DNA from: Rhodopseudomonas sp. AAP120
GTDB lineage: Bacteria > Pseudomonadota > Alphaproteobacteria > Rhizobiales > Xanthobacteraceae
Assembly (NCBI RefSeq): GCF_001295845.1
Contig: NZ_LJIC01000124.1
Span: 1 to 64,000, forward strand
DNA: 64,000 bases
Direction: 5' to 3'
Below the pieces are notes generated by a model. That model saw only the letters and a list, made by a program, of their open reading frames with translations, had not been told where the DNA came from and searched no databases. The position numbers and the translations under genes were made by a program. Below are positions 35,677 through 44,958 of the stretch, one piece after another (position 1 is the stretch's first letter; every line of letters starts with the position of its first letter).

Positions 35677-37632
35677 CTAGAGCTCGATCTCCTCCAGTGG
35701 TTCGTTCGACGATGAAGCGGCTGCCGAGGCTGCTGCCCAGCGTAGCGCATCGATCAATTCCGCAAGTCCGGCCAGCGTCGGGCGCTCGAACAGATTGCGA
35801 AGCTGCACGTCGACACCGAAGGCCTTTCGCATCTGGGCCATTGCCCGGGTCACCAGAAGCGACGCCCCGCCGAGTTCGAAGAAGTTGTCGCGGCGTCCGA
35901 TCTGCTGGGCCTTGAGGAGGCCGCCCCACAGCGCGGCGAGCTTTTTCTCGGTCTCGGTCTCCGGGGCCTCGAAATCCTCAGCAGGCTCGTTGTTTTCCGC
36001 AGTCGGTTGCGGAAGCGAAGCGCGGTCGATTTTGCCGTTCGACGTCAGCGGCATTCGTTTGAGGCGGACGTAGTGCGTCGGGATCATCGAGGGCAGCAGT
36101 TCCTCGGCGAGGTGGGCGCGCAGGTCGGCAACGGTCACGGGCGCCGGAGAGACGTAGTAGGCGACGAGGCGTTCGACACCGTCTTCACTCGTCACGGCGA
36201 CGGCGCAGTCCTCGACCTGCGGGTAGCTGAGAAGTCGCGCCTCGATTTCACCCAGCTCGATCCGCGTGCCTCCGATCTTCACCTGATGGTCGGCGCGGCC
36301 GAGAAAATCCAGGCGGCCGTCCGCATTCCAGCGGGCGAGATCGCCGGTCGCATACAGCCGCAGGGTCGAAACCCCGTCTCGCGGATCGGCTGCCGTGCAG
36401 AAGCGTTCCTCGGTCAAGTCGGGGCGGTGGAAGTAACCTCTCGCCAGACCGTCGCCGGCGATGAAGAGCTGCCCGATGACGCCGGGAGATGTGGGGCGAT
36501 GCATCTCGTCGAGGACGTAGATGCCGGTATTGGCGGCCGGAACGCCGATCGGGACCGATCCTGATCGGTCTTCGTCGATGTCGAAGCGATGGATCATGCA
36601 GCCCACCGTCGCTTCGGTCGGTCCGTACTCATTGTAGAGTTCGACCGGATGCGGAATGGCTTTGGTGATGTCGCGGGCCAGTTCGGACTTGAAGTCTTCG
36701 CCACCCACGATGAATTTGCGCAGCCTCGTGGTTGCGGGCGCGCTGTTGCGGATCATCCCGAGATGCGCGGGCGTCAGTTTGATGATGTCGACGGCATTGT
36801 CCTCGACGACCTTGAGCACGACCATGTTCTGCACTCCCGGATCGCCGAGATAGACCACGATGCGGCCGCCGGTGACGAGGGGCGTGAACAGCGTCGTGAC
36901 GGTGAGGTCGAACGCGAGGGAGGAGAAGAGGGGCCAGGCGAGACGTTCGCCGGAGCTATACATCCGGGCGGCCCACCAGATGTAGTTCACCAGACTCCGG
37001 TGTTCGATCACGACGCCCTTGGGCGTGCCGGTGGAGCCGGAGGTGAAGATGATGTAGGCGGGCTCCCCTGGAGCGGCGGCAGACGCCCGGGATGAATCCG
37101 GCTGATTGGAAATCGAGCCGAAATCGGCATCGAGTACAAAGATGTCGGCGAGCTCCGGCGGAATGACGGATCGAAGGCGCGCCTGGGTGATCGTGACCGG
37201 CATCGTCCCGTCGGTCCCGTCGCGAATGTCCTTCAGGATCGTCGCAATTCTGCCCTTCGGCGTCGCCGCGTCCAACGGTACATACGCTGCGCCCGCTTTT
37301 AGAATGCCGAGAATCGCCACGACGACTTCGATCGAGTGCTCCATGAACAGCACCACGATGTGCCCCGGCCCAACACCCGTCGAAGCCAAATAGGCAGTCA
37401 GCTGGTTCGAGCGGGCGTCGAGCTCGCGATACGTCAGCGTGGCGGCGCCGAAGCGGATCGCTTCGTCGTCGGGATGATGCGCCACCTGATCGCGGAACAG
37501 ATCGATGATCGTTTTGTCCGAGGGGAAAGGCGTTGCCGTGGCGTTGTGGTCGATGACCAGCGCCCGATGATCGGTGTCGTTCAGCTGCGCAAGTGCCACT
37601 CCGTCCAGCGCGATCGGTACGACTTTGTTCAT
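35677..37632 (-). CDS. Stand-alone NRPS module: adenylation domain plus peptidyl carrier protein, predicted Asn-activating
   Basis: 651 residues with no condensation domain. The A domain (about 40-545) has IIFTSGSTGTPKGV, YNEYGPTEATVG, YATGDLARWNADGRLDFLGR and Lys534 in SNGKIDR. Pocket positions aligned by hand to GrsA are Asp242, Leu243, Thr246, Lys285, Ile308, Gly310, Glu335, Val343, Gly344, Lys534: DLTKIGEVGK, one change from the known Asn code DLTKLGEVGK. The carrier domain (about 555-632) has Ser591 in DNFFELGGASLL for the phosphopantetheine arm. The tail ends in an acidic NEPLEEIEL peptide, a possible docking strand. AAGAGGAG precedes the ATG. Confidence 0.92.
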   Translation of the reverse strand: MNKVVPIALDGVALAQLNDTDHRALVIDHNATATPFPSDKTIIDLFRDQVAHHPDDEAIRFGAATLTYRELDARSNQLTAYLASTGVGPGHIVVLFMEHSIEVVVAILGILKAGAAYVPLDAATPKGRIATILKDIRDGTDGTMPVTITQARLRSVIPPELADIFVLDADFGSISNQPDSSRASAAAPGEPAYIIFTSGSTGTPKGVVIEHRSLVNYIWWAARMYSSGERLAWPLFSSLAFDLTVTTLFTPLVTGGRIVVYLGDPGVQNMVVLKVVEDNAVDIIKLTPAHLGMIRNSAPATTRLRKFIVGGEDFKSELARDITKAIPHPVELYNEYGPTEATVGCMIHRFDIDEDRSGSVPIGVPAANTGIYVLDEMHRPTSPGVIGQLFIAGDGLARGYFHRPDLTEERFCTAADPRDGVSTLRLYATGDLARWNADGRLDFLGRADHQVKIGGTRIELGEIEARLLSYPQVEDCAVAVTSEDGVERLVAYYVSPAPVTVADLRAHLAEELLPSMIPTHYVRLKRMPLTSNGKIDRASLPQPTAENNEPAEDFEAPETETEKKLAALWGGLLKAQQIGRRDNFFELGGASLLVTRAMAQMRKAFGVDVQLRNLFERPTLAGLAELIDALRWAAASAAASSSNEPLEEIEL

Positions 37633-37668
37633 GCGGCACGCTCCTCTTGCGACACTCGAAGCATCAGA

Positions 37669-38712
37669 TCATCCGGGGCATTCGGCCTTCTGCATCGCTT
37701 GGCGATAAATTGCCGCGATGGCGGGTGCATCCGGCTCCTCCAGCATGCGGAAATCGTCGCAGCCGGGGGGCCCGAAGTAGAACTCGGCATGGGGGATGAC
37801 TTGGAGCCATCGGTGCGGTGCTGCGCCCGACCTGAGCCAGGCCCTGTTCGGAAGGAAAATGCAGACGCGCCGCGCGTAGCGAACTGGCGTGTACCGGCGC
37901 AACGCCGTGATCGCTGTGGATTTGAGTCGTTCCCGGCTCGCCAGCACCGGGTCCACCGCAACGGGCCGTTCGGTCTTGAGAAGCCGGGTGAGCACGGATT
38001 GAACGTGCCCGCGCAGGCTGTCGTAGCCATATTGCAGACGGGCGCCGACGGTAGGCAGCTTGTCGATCTCCCGCGTGATCGTATCGAGGCTTCCCCGGGC
38101 GAGGAAATACAGCCGGCGCGACAATTCCCTGTAGGTGGTCGGATGCAGAGGGCCGAACAGCGCGACGCACGGGATATCTGCTCCGCGTTCGGCCAGGATC
38201 TTCGCCAGTTCCAGAGCGGTCGCCCCGCCTGAGCAGTAGCCGGCAATGACGTAAGGGCCGACGGGCTGATAGTCGACGATCTGTCGGGCGAAATACTCTG
38301 CGATGTCTTCGACGCGGTCCATCGGCTCGCTTTGTCCGTCGAAGCCCGGTGGCTGGAGCGCATAGAACGGCTGATCGTCGCCGAGGTGCCTCGACAGATC
38401 CAGGAACGAGAACGGCGCTCCGATATGCCCCGGTACGGCATAGATCGGCGTTCGCGTTCCGCGAGGCTGCAGGGGAATCACGGCCGGCTGTTGCGCGGCC
38501 GCCGCGGAGGCCATGTTCAAAAACGCGATGATGTCGCCCTTGCGGTCCCGCAACTGGTCGCGAAACTCCGCCGTCAACGCGCCGACCGGCGCGCTGCACC
38601 GCAGTCGATCGCGCTCGACAGAGATCCGGATATCCTTGGCCGCGAGCACTGCGAGCAGATCGGGGATCTGCAGCACGTCGTCGATAAAGGGCCTACCAAT
38701 CCCTTGCTTCAT
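37669..38712 (-). CDS. Thioesterase with N-terminal TubC-type docking domain
   Basis: 347 residues from the ATG at 38712 (GAGGAA upstream; a GTG at 38739 is also in frame). Residues ~16-65 match the TubC_N beta-hairpin docking pattern: LLAVLAAKDIRISVERDRLRCSAP, then ALTAEFRDQLRDRKGDIIAFL. The rest (about 85-340) is an alpha/beta-hydrolase thioesterase with nucleophile Ser161 in AGYCSGGATALELA. It should release, or proofread, the product on the carrier protein. A docking domain on a lone thioesterase is unusual; its partner may be the acidic tail of the adenylation-carrier protein encoded next. Confidence 0.85.
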   Translation of the reverse strand: MKQGIGRPFIDDVLQIPDLLAVLAAKDIRISVERDRLRCSAPVGALTAEFRDQLRDRKGDIIAFLNMASAAAAQQPAVIPLQPRGTRTPIYAVPGHIGAPFSFLDLSRHLGDDQPFYALQPPGFDGQSEPMDRVEDIAEYFARQIVDYQPVGPYVIAGYCSGGATALELAKILAERGADIPCVALFGPLHPTTYRELSRRLYFLARGSLDTITREIDKLPTVGARLQYGYDSLRGHVQSVLTRLLKTERPVAVDPVLASRERLKSTAITALRRYTPVRYARRVCIFLPNRAWLRSGAAPHRWLQVIPHAEFYFGPPGCDDFRMLEEPDAPAIAAIYRQAMQKAECPG

Positions 38713-38769
38713 GGGTTCCTCACAGCCCCCCCGGTGCACCGTACGGCCGTTGCTGCCTCGGCGGATACT

Positions 38770-39405
38770 TCAATTCCGGACTACCACTGTGCCGACATAT
38801 CCGGGCTTGGGTACGAAGCCCGTGACGGTCCAATCCTCTTCATTCCAGAGGGTGGGCTGCCCGAGGCCGCATCCCAGCGCCTTCGACACCGCCTCCAGAC
38901 GAGTCCAGCGCTCGAGGAAGTCCTTCGGCCGGCGCTCCGGCTCGAGCGCCGCGTAGGACTGGTATTCGGACGGTGAAAGACAAAGGGAGGCGATCTGGTC
39001 CGCTTCCGGCACGGGCAGAATGACCTCGATGTCGACTCCGACGTCCCGGTTGTCGGCGAGGGCAATGACCGCGACGTCTGCCGACCGCGAGATGCTGAAG
39101 CGGAGATCGCGGCCGCGCATGCGTTGGGAGAGGCGGGGCTTCCCCAATTCTTCGTATTCGAACTCGACGTCGGAGGGGCAAACGCCCAGCCTGGCGGCAA
39201 GAACGTGACGTAGATGCCCGCGTGTCGCGACAAAGCGGCGTTGGTCCTGCCTTAGCCTCAGCCTGAGGGCGCGAAGGCCTTCTTCTTCGTTGAGACAGAG
39301 GCCGATCTGGTTGACGGTGTCTTGGTCCGCGTCGAGCATGAACGCGAGGACCTGCAAACCGTCGGCCTCGAAAACCAAACTATCAGTTCTGAAATCCGGT
39401 GTCAT
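38770..39405 (-). CDS. 4'-phosphopantetheinyl transferase, Sfp type
   Basis: 211 residues. Mg-binding Asp125 and Glu127 lie in DVGVDIEV; the second motif is RWTRLEAVSKALG (Trp167, Glu171, Lys175); FVATRGHLRHVLA matches the N-lobe pattern. The usual Lys before that Glu is Leu170 here. It moves phosphopantetheine from CoA to carrier Ser residues, most likely Ser591 of the adenylation-carrier protein. It is the first gene of the five-gene operon and lies 57 bases before the thioesterase gene. Confidence 0.88.
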   Translation of the reverse strand: MTPDFRTDSLVFEADGLQVLAFMLDADQDTVNQIGLCLNEEEGLRALRLRLRQDQRRFVATRGHLRHVLAARLGVCPSDVEFEYEELGKPRLSQRMRGRDLRFSISRSADVAVIALADNRDVGVDIEVILPVPEADQIASLCLSPSEYQSYAALEPERRPKDFLERWTRLEAVSKALGCGLGQPTLWNEEDWTVTGFVPKPGYVGTVVVRN

Positions 39406-39542
39406 GATCCCAACGCCTCAACCAGCGGAAGGCTGATTGAATTGAAATCATGACGCGCCTCAATGCCTTATCGTAAGTACCCCGTTATTGCCGACCTCGC
39501 CGTTTGCTCAGCCGAGAGCATGCGCCGGCTACCCCTATCGGG

Positions 39543-40475
39543 TTATCCGGCGGAGCGGCGTTCCAGACTGTGATGTCGGGACGCCTGACCTTCAATTTCA
39601 ACGAACACGACTTCTGGCGGCATGCCGAACCTGACCGGCCACCAGGAGCAGCCGAGGCCGCCCGACACGATCAGGTGCCGCTCGCCCTCGAAGAAGTGGC
39701 CGTAGCAATAAGCCATGCTGAGCTCCGATGGCGCGAACAGCGCACTGCCGAGCACGCGCACCTGGCCGCCATGTGTATGGCCGGCCAGCGTGAGCGAAAC
39801 CCTCTCCGGGACCCGTGGAAAGATATCCGGCTCGTGAACCAGCAGGATCACCGGGGCATCCGGGGGCACAGCCGCCAGCGTGGCTTCGAGATCGTCGACG
39901 CCGCGTTTGACGGTACGTCCCGATGAATAACCAAGAAGCGCCTCCTGTTCGGCCAGTCCGGCAATCCAAAACTCATGACCGTCCTTTGTGAGACGGGCAT
40001 TTTCGTTTTCAAGCACGGCGATGCCGGCCTTCTCCAGCGCCAGCCGAGCCGCAATCGGCCCGCGTCCACGCAGCTGTGCGGTCTTGTCCGCCCACCAATC
40101 GTGATTGCCGAGGATCGCGTAGACGCCGAGAGGTGCGCGTAATCCTCCGAGCGTGGTGGCCCAGTCGCGGTCGGGCACGATTGCGGTGATCTTCTTGTGG
40201 CCGGCCACGTAGTCGCCGAGCAGGACGATCACATCGGCGCCGAGTCGATTGGTGAGTTGAACGATCTGTCCAATCCGCTCGATATCCATCCATGGCTCGC
40301 AAGCGTGAATGTCGGCAATTACAGCGACCTTCAGTTTCAGGCCTGCGGGCCAGGATGCAGGCCTGACGCGATAGCGCGTAACATTCGTCTGCAGCAGCGG
40401 CTCGATTCCGACGCCGTAGGCACCTGTGGCGGTCGCCAACAGCGGCGCCACCAGAAGGCTGCGCCTGCTCAGCAT
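39543..40475 (-). CDS. Metallophosphoesterase, YaeI/YkoQ-like
   Basis: 310 residues. All calcineurin-like motifs are present in order: VIADIHACEPW, VLLGDYVAGHK, LGNHDWWADK, LLVHEPD and LAGHTHGGQV. The N terminus (LLVAPLLATATGAYGVG) is hydrophobic with Arg-Arg before it, so it may be membrane-anchored or exported. Relatives cleave phosphodiester or pyrophosphate bonds in lipids such as UDP-diacylglucosamine. It is separated from the Asn operon by 137 bases and may not belong to it. Confidence 0.9.
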   Translation of the reverse strand: MLSRRSLLVAPLLATATGAYGVGIEPLLQTNVTRYRVRPASWPAGLKLKVAVIADIHACEPWMDIERIGQIVQLTNRLGADVIVLLGDYVAGHKKITAIVPDRDWATTLGGLRAPLGVYAILGNHDWWADKTAQLRGRGPIAARLALEKAGIAVLENENARLTKDGHEFWIAGLAEQEALLGYSSGRTVKRGVDDLEATLAAVPPDAPVILLVHEPDIFPRVPERVSLTLAGHTHGGQVRVLGSALFAPSELSMAYCYGHFFEGERHLIVSGGLGCSWWPVRFGMPPEVVFVEIEGQASRHHSLERRSAG

Positions 40476-40737
40476 TGACGGCCCACTTTCGGCTGCGTTT
40501 CCGCTCGATGCATTTGACCTCTCGCCCTTGGAGCGCCCACTCTATGAAACGCATTGGCGTTGCGACAAGGCCGTGCGATTTCCGTGCGCCAGCCTGTCTC
40601 CGCCAGCTTTGCCGCGCATCATCGCCATTGGATGCGCGAAGCAGTTTTCGGAAATGCGACGAGCCATCCGGTGGCGCGTGCCGCAGCGGAGCTTACCATG
40701 CCGTCGGTGCTGTGCGGACCGGCGACCGGCCATTCGG

Positions 40738-42165
40738 TTAGCGCTCTCGGAGCGTCTCCTGGCGGTACCGCGCCAGAGGTGACAACAGGTAGCTGATGAT
40801 CTTGCGCGAGCCGGTCTTGATCTCGACCGTCACCGCCATGCCAGGCGCGAGCTTCACCAATTTCTCGTCGATCTGCATGTCGGTGCGGGCGAGCGCGACC
40901 CGCGCGATGTATTCCAGATCCTGCCCCCGCTGCTCGATCGCGGCCGAGCCGCTACGGGTGGCGCGGTCGAAGGGGCCGGCGCGCGGCACGTCGCGTGTGA
41001 CGGCGTCGGAGGAAACGCTGACCACTTCGCCGCGCAGCAAGCCGTAACGCGTGAAGTTGAACGTATCGACCTTGACCTCGGCCTCCTGTCCGGGATGGAC
41101 GAACCCGATGTCGCGGTTTGCGACCGTCGCCTCGATCTCCAGCTTGCTCTCGCTCGGCACCACCACGGCAAGCGTCTGGGCCGGGGTCACCACGCCGCCG
41201 ACGGTGTGGACGGCAAGTTGCTGCACCGTGCCGTCGACCGGCGATGTCAGCCGCTGCAGCCGCGTACGCTGTTCGGCCTTGATCGTATCCTGAGCCAGCT
41301 CGTTGGCCTTCTGCTCGGCCTTGGTGAGTGCGTCGTAAATGTTACGGCGATATTCCACCGCGGTCTTTTCACGCGTCTCCTTCAGCAGCGAGATCGCCGC
41401 GTCGATCTCCGTCAGCCGGCTTGTGAGCACCAGGATGTCCTGCTGCAGCCCGACCAGCTCCTGCATCTGGGTCAGATAGACCACCCGCGAGGCCAGCCCC
41501 TTGTCGAGCAGGCCTTTGTGGATATCGATCTTTTCCTGCAACACCGGAATCGTCGCCTGAACCTTGGCGACGCTGGCCGCAATCGTTGCGCGCTCGGCTT
41601 CCTTCTGGGCCTGCTGCCGCCCGACCTCGGCGAGTTTCGAGGTCAATTCGGCGCGCTGGTTGATCAGGAACTGGCGCTGCATCTCGATCTGATCGGGCTG
41701 GGCGCCCGGTGGCGGCCTGAAGCTCGCGAGCGGGTCTTCCTGCAGGGCCGCCCGCAGCCGTGCGACTTCCAGGCCGGCAGCCATCAAGTCGCCCCGCTGG
41801 CGCTCGTGGTCGGCAGCAAGCATCGTCGGGTCGAGTTCGATCAGAACGTCACCGGCCTTCACCACGTGACCGTCTCGGACGTGGATGGCGCGCACGACGC
41901 CGGTCTCGAAAGGTTGGATGAGCTTGGTCCGGCCGCCCGGCACGATCTTGCCGGGGGCTGTCGCCACGATATCGACGCTACCGAGCGATGCCCATGCGAG
42001 TGCGAAGACGAATACCGCGATGATGCTTGCCGCAATCGCCCGCGCGGCCGGCGAGGGCGGGCGCTCGGTGATCTCCAGTGCCGCCGGCAGGAAAGCGATC
42101 TCCTGTTCGCGGCGCCGCAGCTCCGCCCTGCGGAACGGAACGACATTCTGACTAGCGGACCTCAT
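40738..42165 (-). CDS. Type I secretion membrane-fusion protein (HlyD family)
   Basis: 475 residues with ATG at 42165 overlapping the ATPase gene by 14 bases. One membrane helix (AASIIAVFVFALAWASLGS), a lipoyl-like half (GKIVPGGRTKLIQPFETGVVRAIHVRDGHVVKAGDVLIELD), a long coiled coil (about 115-300), the second lipoyl half (RLTSPVDGTVQQLAVHTVGGVV) and the C-terminal HlyD signature region (LAPGMAVTVEIKTGSRKIISYLLSPL). It links the inner-membrane ATPase to a TolC-like outer-membrane channel, which is not encoded in this window. Confidence 0.94.
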   Translation of the reverse strand: MRSASQNVVPFRRAELRRREQEIAFLPAALEITERPPSPAARAIAASIIAVFVFALAWASLGSVDIVATAPGKIVPGGRTKLIQPFETGVVRAIHVRDGHVVKAGDVLIELDPTMLAADHERQRGDLMAAGLEVARLRAALQEDPLASFRPPPGAQPDQIEMQRQFLINQRAELTSKLAEVGRQQAQKEAERATIAASVAKVQATIPVLQEKIDIHKGLLDKGLASRVVYLTQMQELVGLQQDILVLTSRLTEIDAAISLLKETREKTAVEYRRNIYDALTKAEQKANELAQDTIKAEQRTRLQRLTSPVDGTVQQLAVHTVGGVVTPAQTLAVVVPSESKLEIEATVANRDIGFVHPGQEAEVKVDTFNFTRYGLLRGEVVSVSSDAVTRDVPRAGPFDRATRSGSAAIEQRGQDLEYIARVALARTDMQIDEKLVKLAPGMAVTVEIKTGSRKIISYLLSPLARYRQETLRER

Positions 42166-44839
42166 GGAGACCTGCCTGCAGGTAATGCAGCTTCGCGTAG
42201 CGGCCATTGCTCTGGATCAGGTCTTCGTGGGCGCCGTCCTCGACGATCCGGCCGCGCTCGATGGTGATGATGCGGTCGGCGTGGCGCACGGTCGATAGCC
42301 GGTGCGCCACCACGAAGACGGTTCGCCCCTCGGCGATCAACGCCATGTTCCGTTGGATCGCGCGCTCGCTTTCATAGTCGAGTGCGCTGGTGGCTTCGTC
42401 GAAGATCAGAATTCGTGGATCTGTGATCAGGGCCCGGGCGATGGCGACGCGCTGACGCTGTCCTCCGGAAAGGCTGGAGCCCCGCTCGCCGACCACCGTG
42501 TCGTAACCCTCGGGAAGTTCGAGGATGAAGTCGTGAGCTCCGGCGAGCTTCGCCGCCGCGATCACCTTTTCCATCGGCAGGGTCGGATCCGACAGCGCGA
42601 TGTTCTCGCGGATCGTGCTGTTGAACAGGACGTTCTCCTGCAAAACCACTCCCGTCTGGCGCCGCAGCCAGGACAGGTCGACCATCGCAAGATCGACACC
42701 GTCGACCAGCACGCGGCCGCTCTCCGGGACGTAGAGTCGCTGGATCAGCTTGCCGATCGTACTCTTCCCGGATCCCGACGAGCCGACGATACCGACGATC
42801 TGACCGGGCTCGACGGTGAACGACACGTCGTGAAGCACCTGGGGGCCGTCGACGCGGTAGCGGAAATGGACATGTTCGAAAGTCACCTGTCCGCGGATCG
42901 CCGGCAGTGCGGCGCGTCCGGGATGAAAGCCGGGCTCGGGCAAAGTGTTGAGGATGTCGCCGAGCCGATCGACCGACAGCCGGGCCTGGTGAAAATCCTG
43001 CCACATCTGGGCCAGCCGCAGGACCGGGGCACTGACGCGCCCGGCCAGCATGTTGAAGGCGACGAGTTCGCCGACGCTCAGATCCCCATCGATGACCAGC
43101 CGGGCGCCGAAATACAGCGTCGCGGCGGTGACGAGCTTATTGATCGTCTGCACCGCCTCGCTCGCTACGTTGTTCAAGCTGAGCACCCGGAAGCTCGCAG
43201 TCACATAAGCGGCGAGCTGCTCCTCCCATTTTCGCTGCATCTGCGGCTCGACGGCCATTGCTTTCAGGGTTTCGACCCCGGTGACGTTCTCGACCAGGAA
43301 CGCCTGGTTCTCGGCCCCGCGGGAAAATTTCTCGTCGAGTCGTTTGCGGAACAGCGGTGTCGCGATCACCGAGATGGCGATGTAGATCGGCAGCGACGCG
43401 ATCACCAGCCAGGTCAATAGCGGCGCGTAGTAGAACATCACCGCAAGGAAGACGGATGTGAAGAGCAGGTCGATCCCGAGCGTCAGTGCCGAACTTGTCA
43501 GGAAGTTACGGATGTTCTCCAGCTCCCGCACGCGCGCGACCGAATCGCCGACCCGCCGCGCCTGGAAGTAAGCGACCGGGAGAGCCAATAAGTGACGAAA
43601 CAGTCGCGCCCCGAGCTCGACGTCGATCCGATTGGTGGTGTGCGAGAACAGGTAGGTCCGCAGCGTTCCGAGAACCGCCTCGAACAGGGTCAGCCCGATC
43701 AGCCCGATGATCAGGACGTCGAGCGTGCTGATACTACGGTGGACCAGCACCTTGTCGATGACGACCTGGAAGAACAGCGGCGAGACGAGCGCGAAGATCT
43801 GCAGGAAGAACGAGGCCAGCAGGACTTCGCCGAGAAGATATCGGTACTTGTGGACGGCGCCCAGGAACCAAGAGATGTCGAAGCGGCGGGAGAGGTCGGA
43901 TAGCGACGCGCGTCGCGCCATCAGGACGAGGTCGCCGTCCCAAACCGCCTCCAGTTCGACCTGCGTCATCGTCAGCGGTTGGGCGATGGTGGGACGCTGC
44001 ACCAGGATCTTGTCGTCCGAGACTTTGCCGAGGATCAGGAAGCCGCCGTCGCGAAGTACTGCGATGCCGGGCAGGGGAGTGGCGGCTAATCGGGCCCAAT
44101 TGGTCTTCAGCACCCGCGCCTTCAATCCGAAATTGATGGCGCAACGTAGCATATCGGCGACGCCGACCTGACCGGTGCCCAGCTGGTGCCGGATCTGGAC
44201 CGGTTCTGCTGCGATGCCGTGACATCGCAGCAGCGTCACGAGAGCCCGCAAGCCGGCCTCATCGGTATCCGCCGCGCGCTGAACGGTCTCTGATGCGGCA
44301 TGGCGATGCGAGCGCAGGGCCATCCCGCGCCAACGCGCGATGATGCCGGGCACAGATCGCAGCCACGCGGCCACGCTATGCCAGCGCTCGATGATCTGGA
44401 GAGCGGCCTTCGCGTAAAGGTCGGAAAGCCTGAGCATCAGGCGCTCGCCGAACTCCGGAAGTCCAGCCGATACCACGTCGCCGCTCCGGATTTTGTCCAG
44501 CTCGTCGCGTGTCATCCGCTCCGGCCGCGCCGCGGTCGGCCGCAGCACCAGCGCCTCGTCGCCGTCGATCTTGCCGACGAGCAGGAAGCCGCCGTCGCGC
44601 AGGGCGGCGATCAGGGGCATCTGCATGGTAGATAGCCGCTTCCAGCCGGCCTTACACGAGCGCGTCGCCAGCCCCAACGTGGCGGCACAGCGGAGCATGT
44701 CGCGGAGCCCGACGGTGTCGGTGTCGCAGCGCCTGCGAATATCTTCGATCGAGATCTCTCGGCCCTGGGAACGCAGAAACAGCCAGAGGGTCAGCAGCCC
44801 CGTGTCTGGTGGAACGTCGTCTTCGGTCAGCATCGCCAT
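42152..44839 (-). CDS. Type I secretion ABC transporter with two tandem C39-like domains
   Basis: 895 residues, about 170-180 longer than HlyB. Two related C39-peptidase-like domains lie in tandem (about 10-135 and 185-310); compare DMLRCAATLGLATRSCKAGWKRL with DMLRCAINFGLKARVLKTNWARL, and ALRDGGFLLVGKI with VLRDGGFLILGKV. Neither has the catalytic Cys (TGLLTLWLFL, AGLRALVTLL), so both are substrate-binding CLDs as in HlyB, not proteases. Then a six-helix membrane domain (about 325-610) and an ATPase with GSSGSGKST, LSGGQRQR and LIFDEATSALD. It probably exports the GH16 enzyme encoded 119 bases upstream. Confidence 0.94.
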   Translation of the reverse strand: MAMLTEDDVPPDTGLLTLWLFLRSQGREISIEDIRRRCDTDTVGLRDMLRCAATLGLATRSCKAGWKRLSTMQMPLIAALRDGGFLLVGKIDGDEALVLRPTAARPERMTRDELDKIRSGDVVSAGLPEFGERLMLRLSDLYAKAALQIIERWHSVAAWLRSVPGIIARWRGMALRSHRHAASETVQRAADTDEAGLRALVTLLRCHGIAAEPVQIRHQLGTGQVGVADMLRCAINFGLKARVLKTNWARLAATPLPGIAVLRDGGFLILGKVSDDKILVQRPTIAQPLTMTQVELEAVWDGDLVLMARRASLSDLSRRFDISWFLGAVHKYRYLLGEVLLASFFLQIFALVSPLFFQVVIDKVLVHRSISTLDVLIIGLIGLTLFEAVLGTLRTYLFSHTTNRIDVELGARLFRHLLALPVAYFQARRVGDSVARVRELENIRNFLTSSALTLGIDLLFTSVFLAVMFYYAPLLTWLVIASLPIYIAISVIATPLFRKRLDEKFSRGAENQAFLVENVTGVETLKAMAVEPQMQRKWEEQLAAYVTASFRVLSLNNVASEAVQTINKLVTAATLYFGARLVIDGDLSVGELVAFNMLAGRVSAPVLRLAQMWQDFHQARLSVDRLGDILNTLPEPGFHPGRAALPAIRGQVTFEHVHFRYRVDGPQVLHDVSFTVEPGQIVGIVGSSGSGKSTIGKLIQRLYVPESGRVLVDGVDLAMVDLSWLRRQTGVVLQENVLFNSTIRENIALSDPTLPMEKVIAAAKLAGAHDFILELPEGYDTVVGERGSSLSGGQRQRVAIARALITDPRILIFDEATSALDYESERAIQRNMALIAEGRTVFVVAHRLSTVRHADRIITIERGRIVEDGAHEDLIQSNGRYAKLHYLQAGLHEVR

Positions 44840-44958
44840 TGCGATGAGTCCTTTGTGCTCAAGGAGTCAGATCGCGTTCCTATCCGCAGGACGGCCGCCT
44901 TGCGGCCGGCGGGCGAACGTTCCGAGGCCGAGGGCCCCGGAACGCAGTCATCGTCAGG

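Noticed and set aside
35677-37632. A multi-module NRPS
   Set aside because: Only one adenylation and one carrier domain are present, with no condensation domain HHxxxDG anywhere in the operon.
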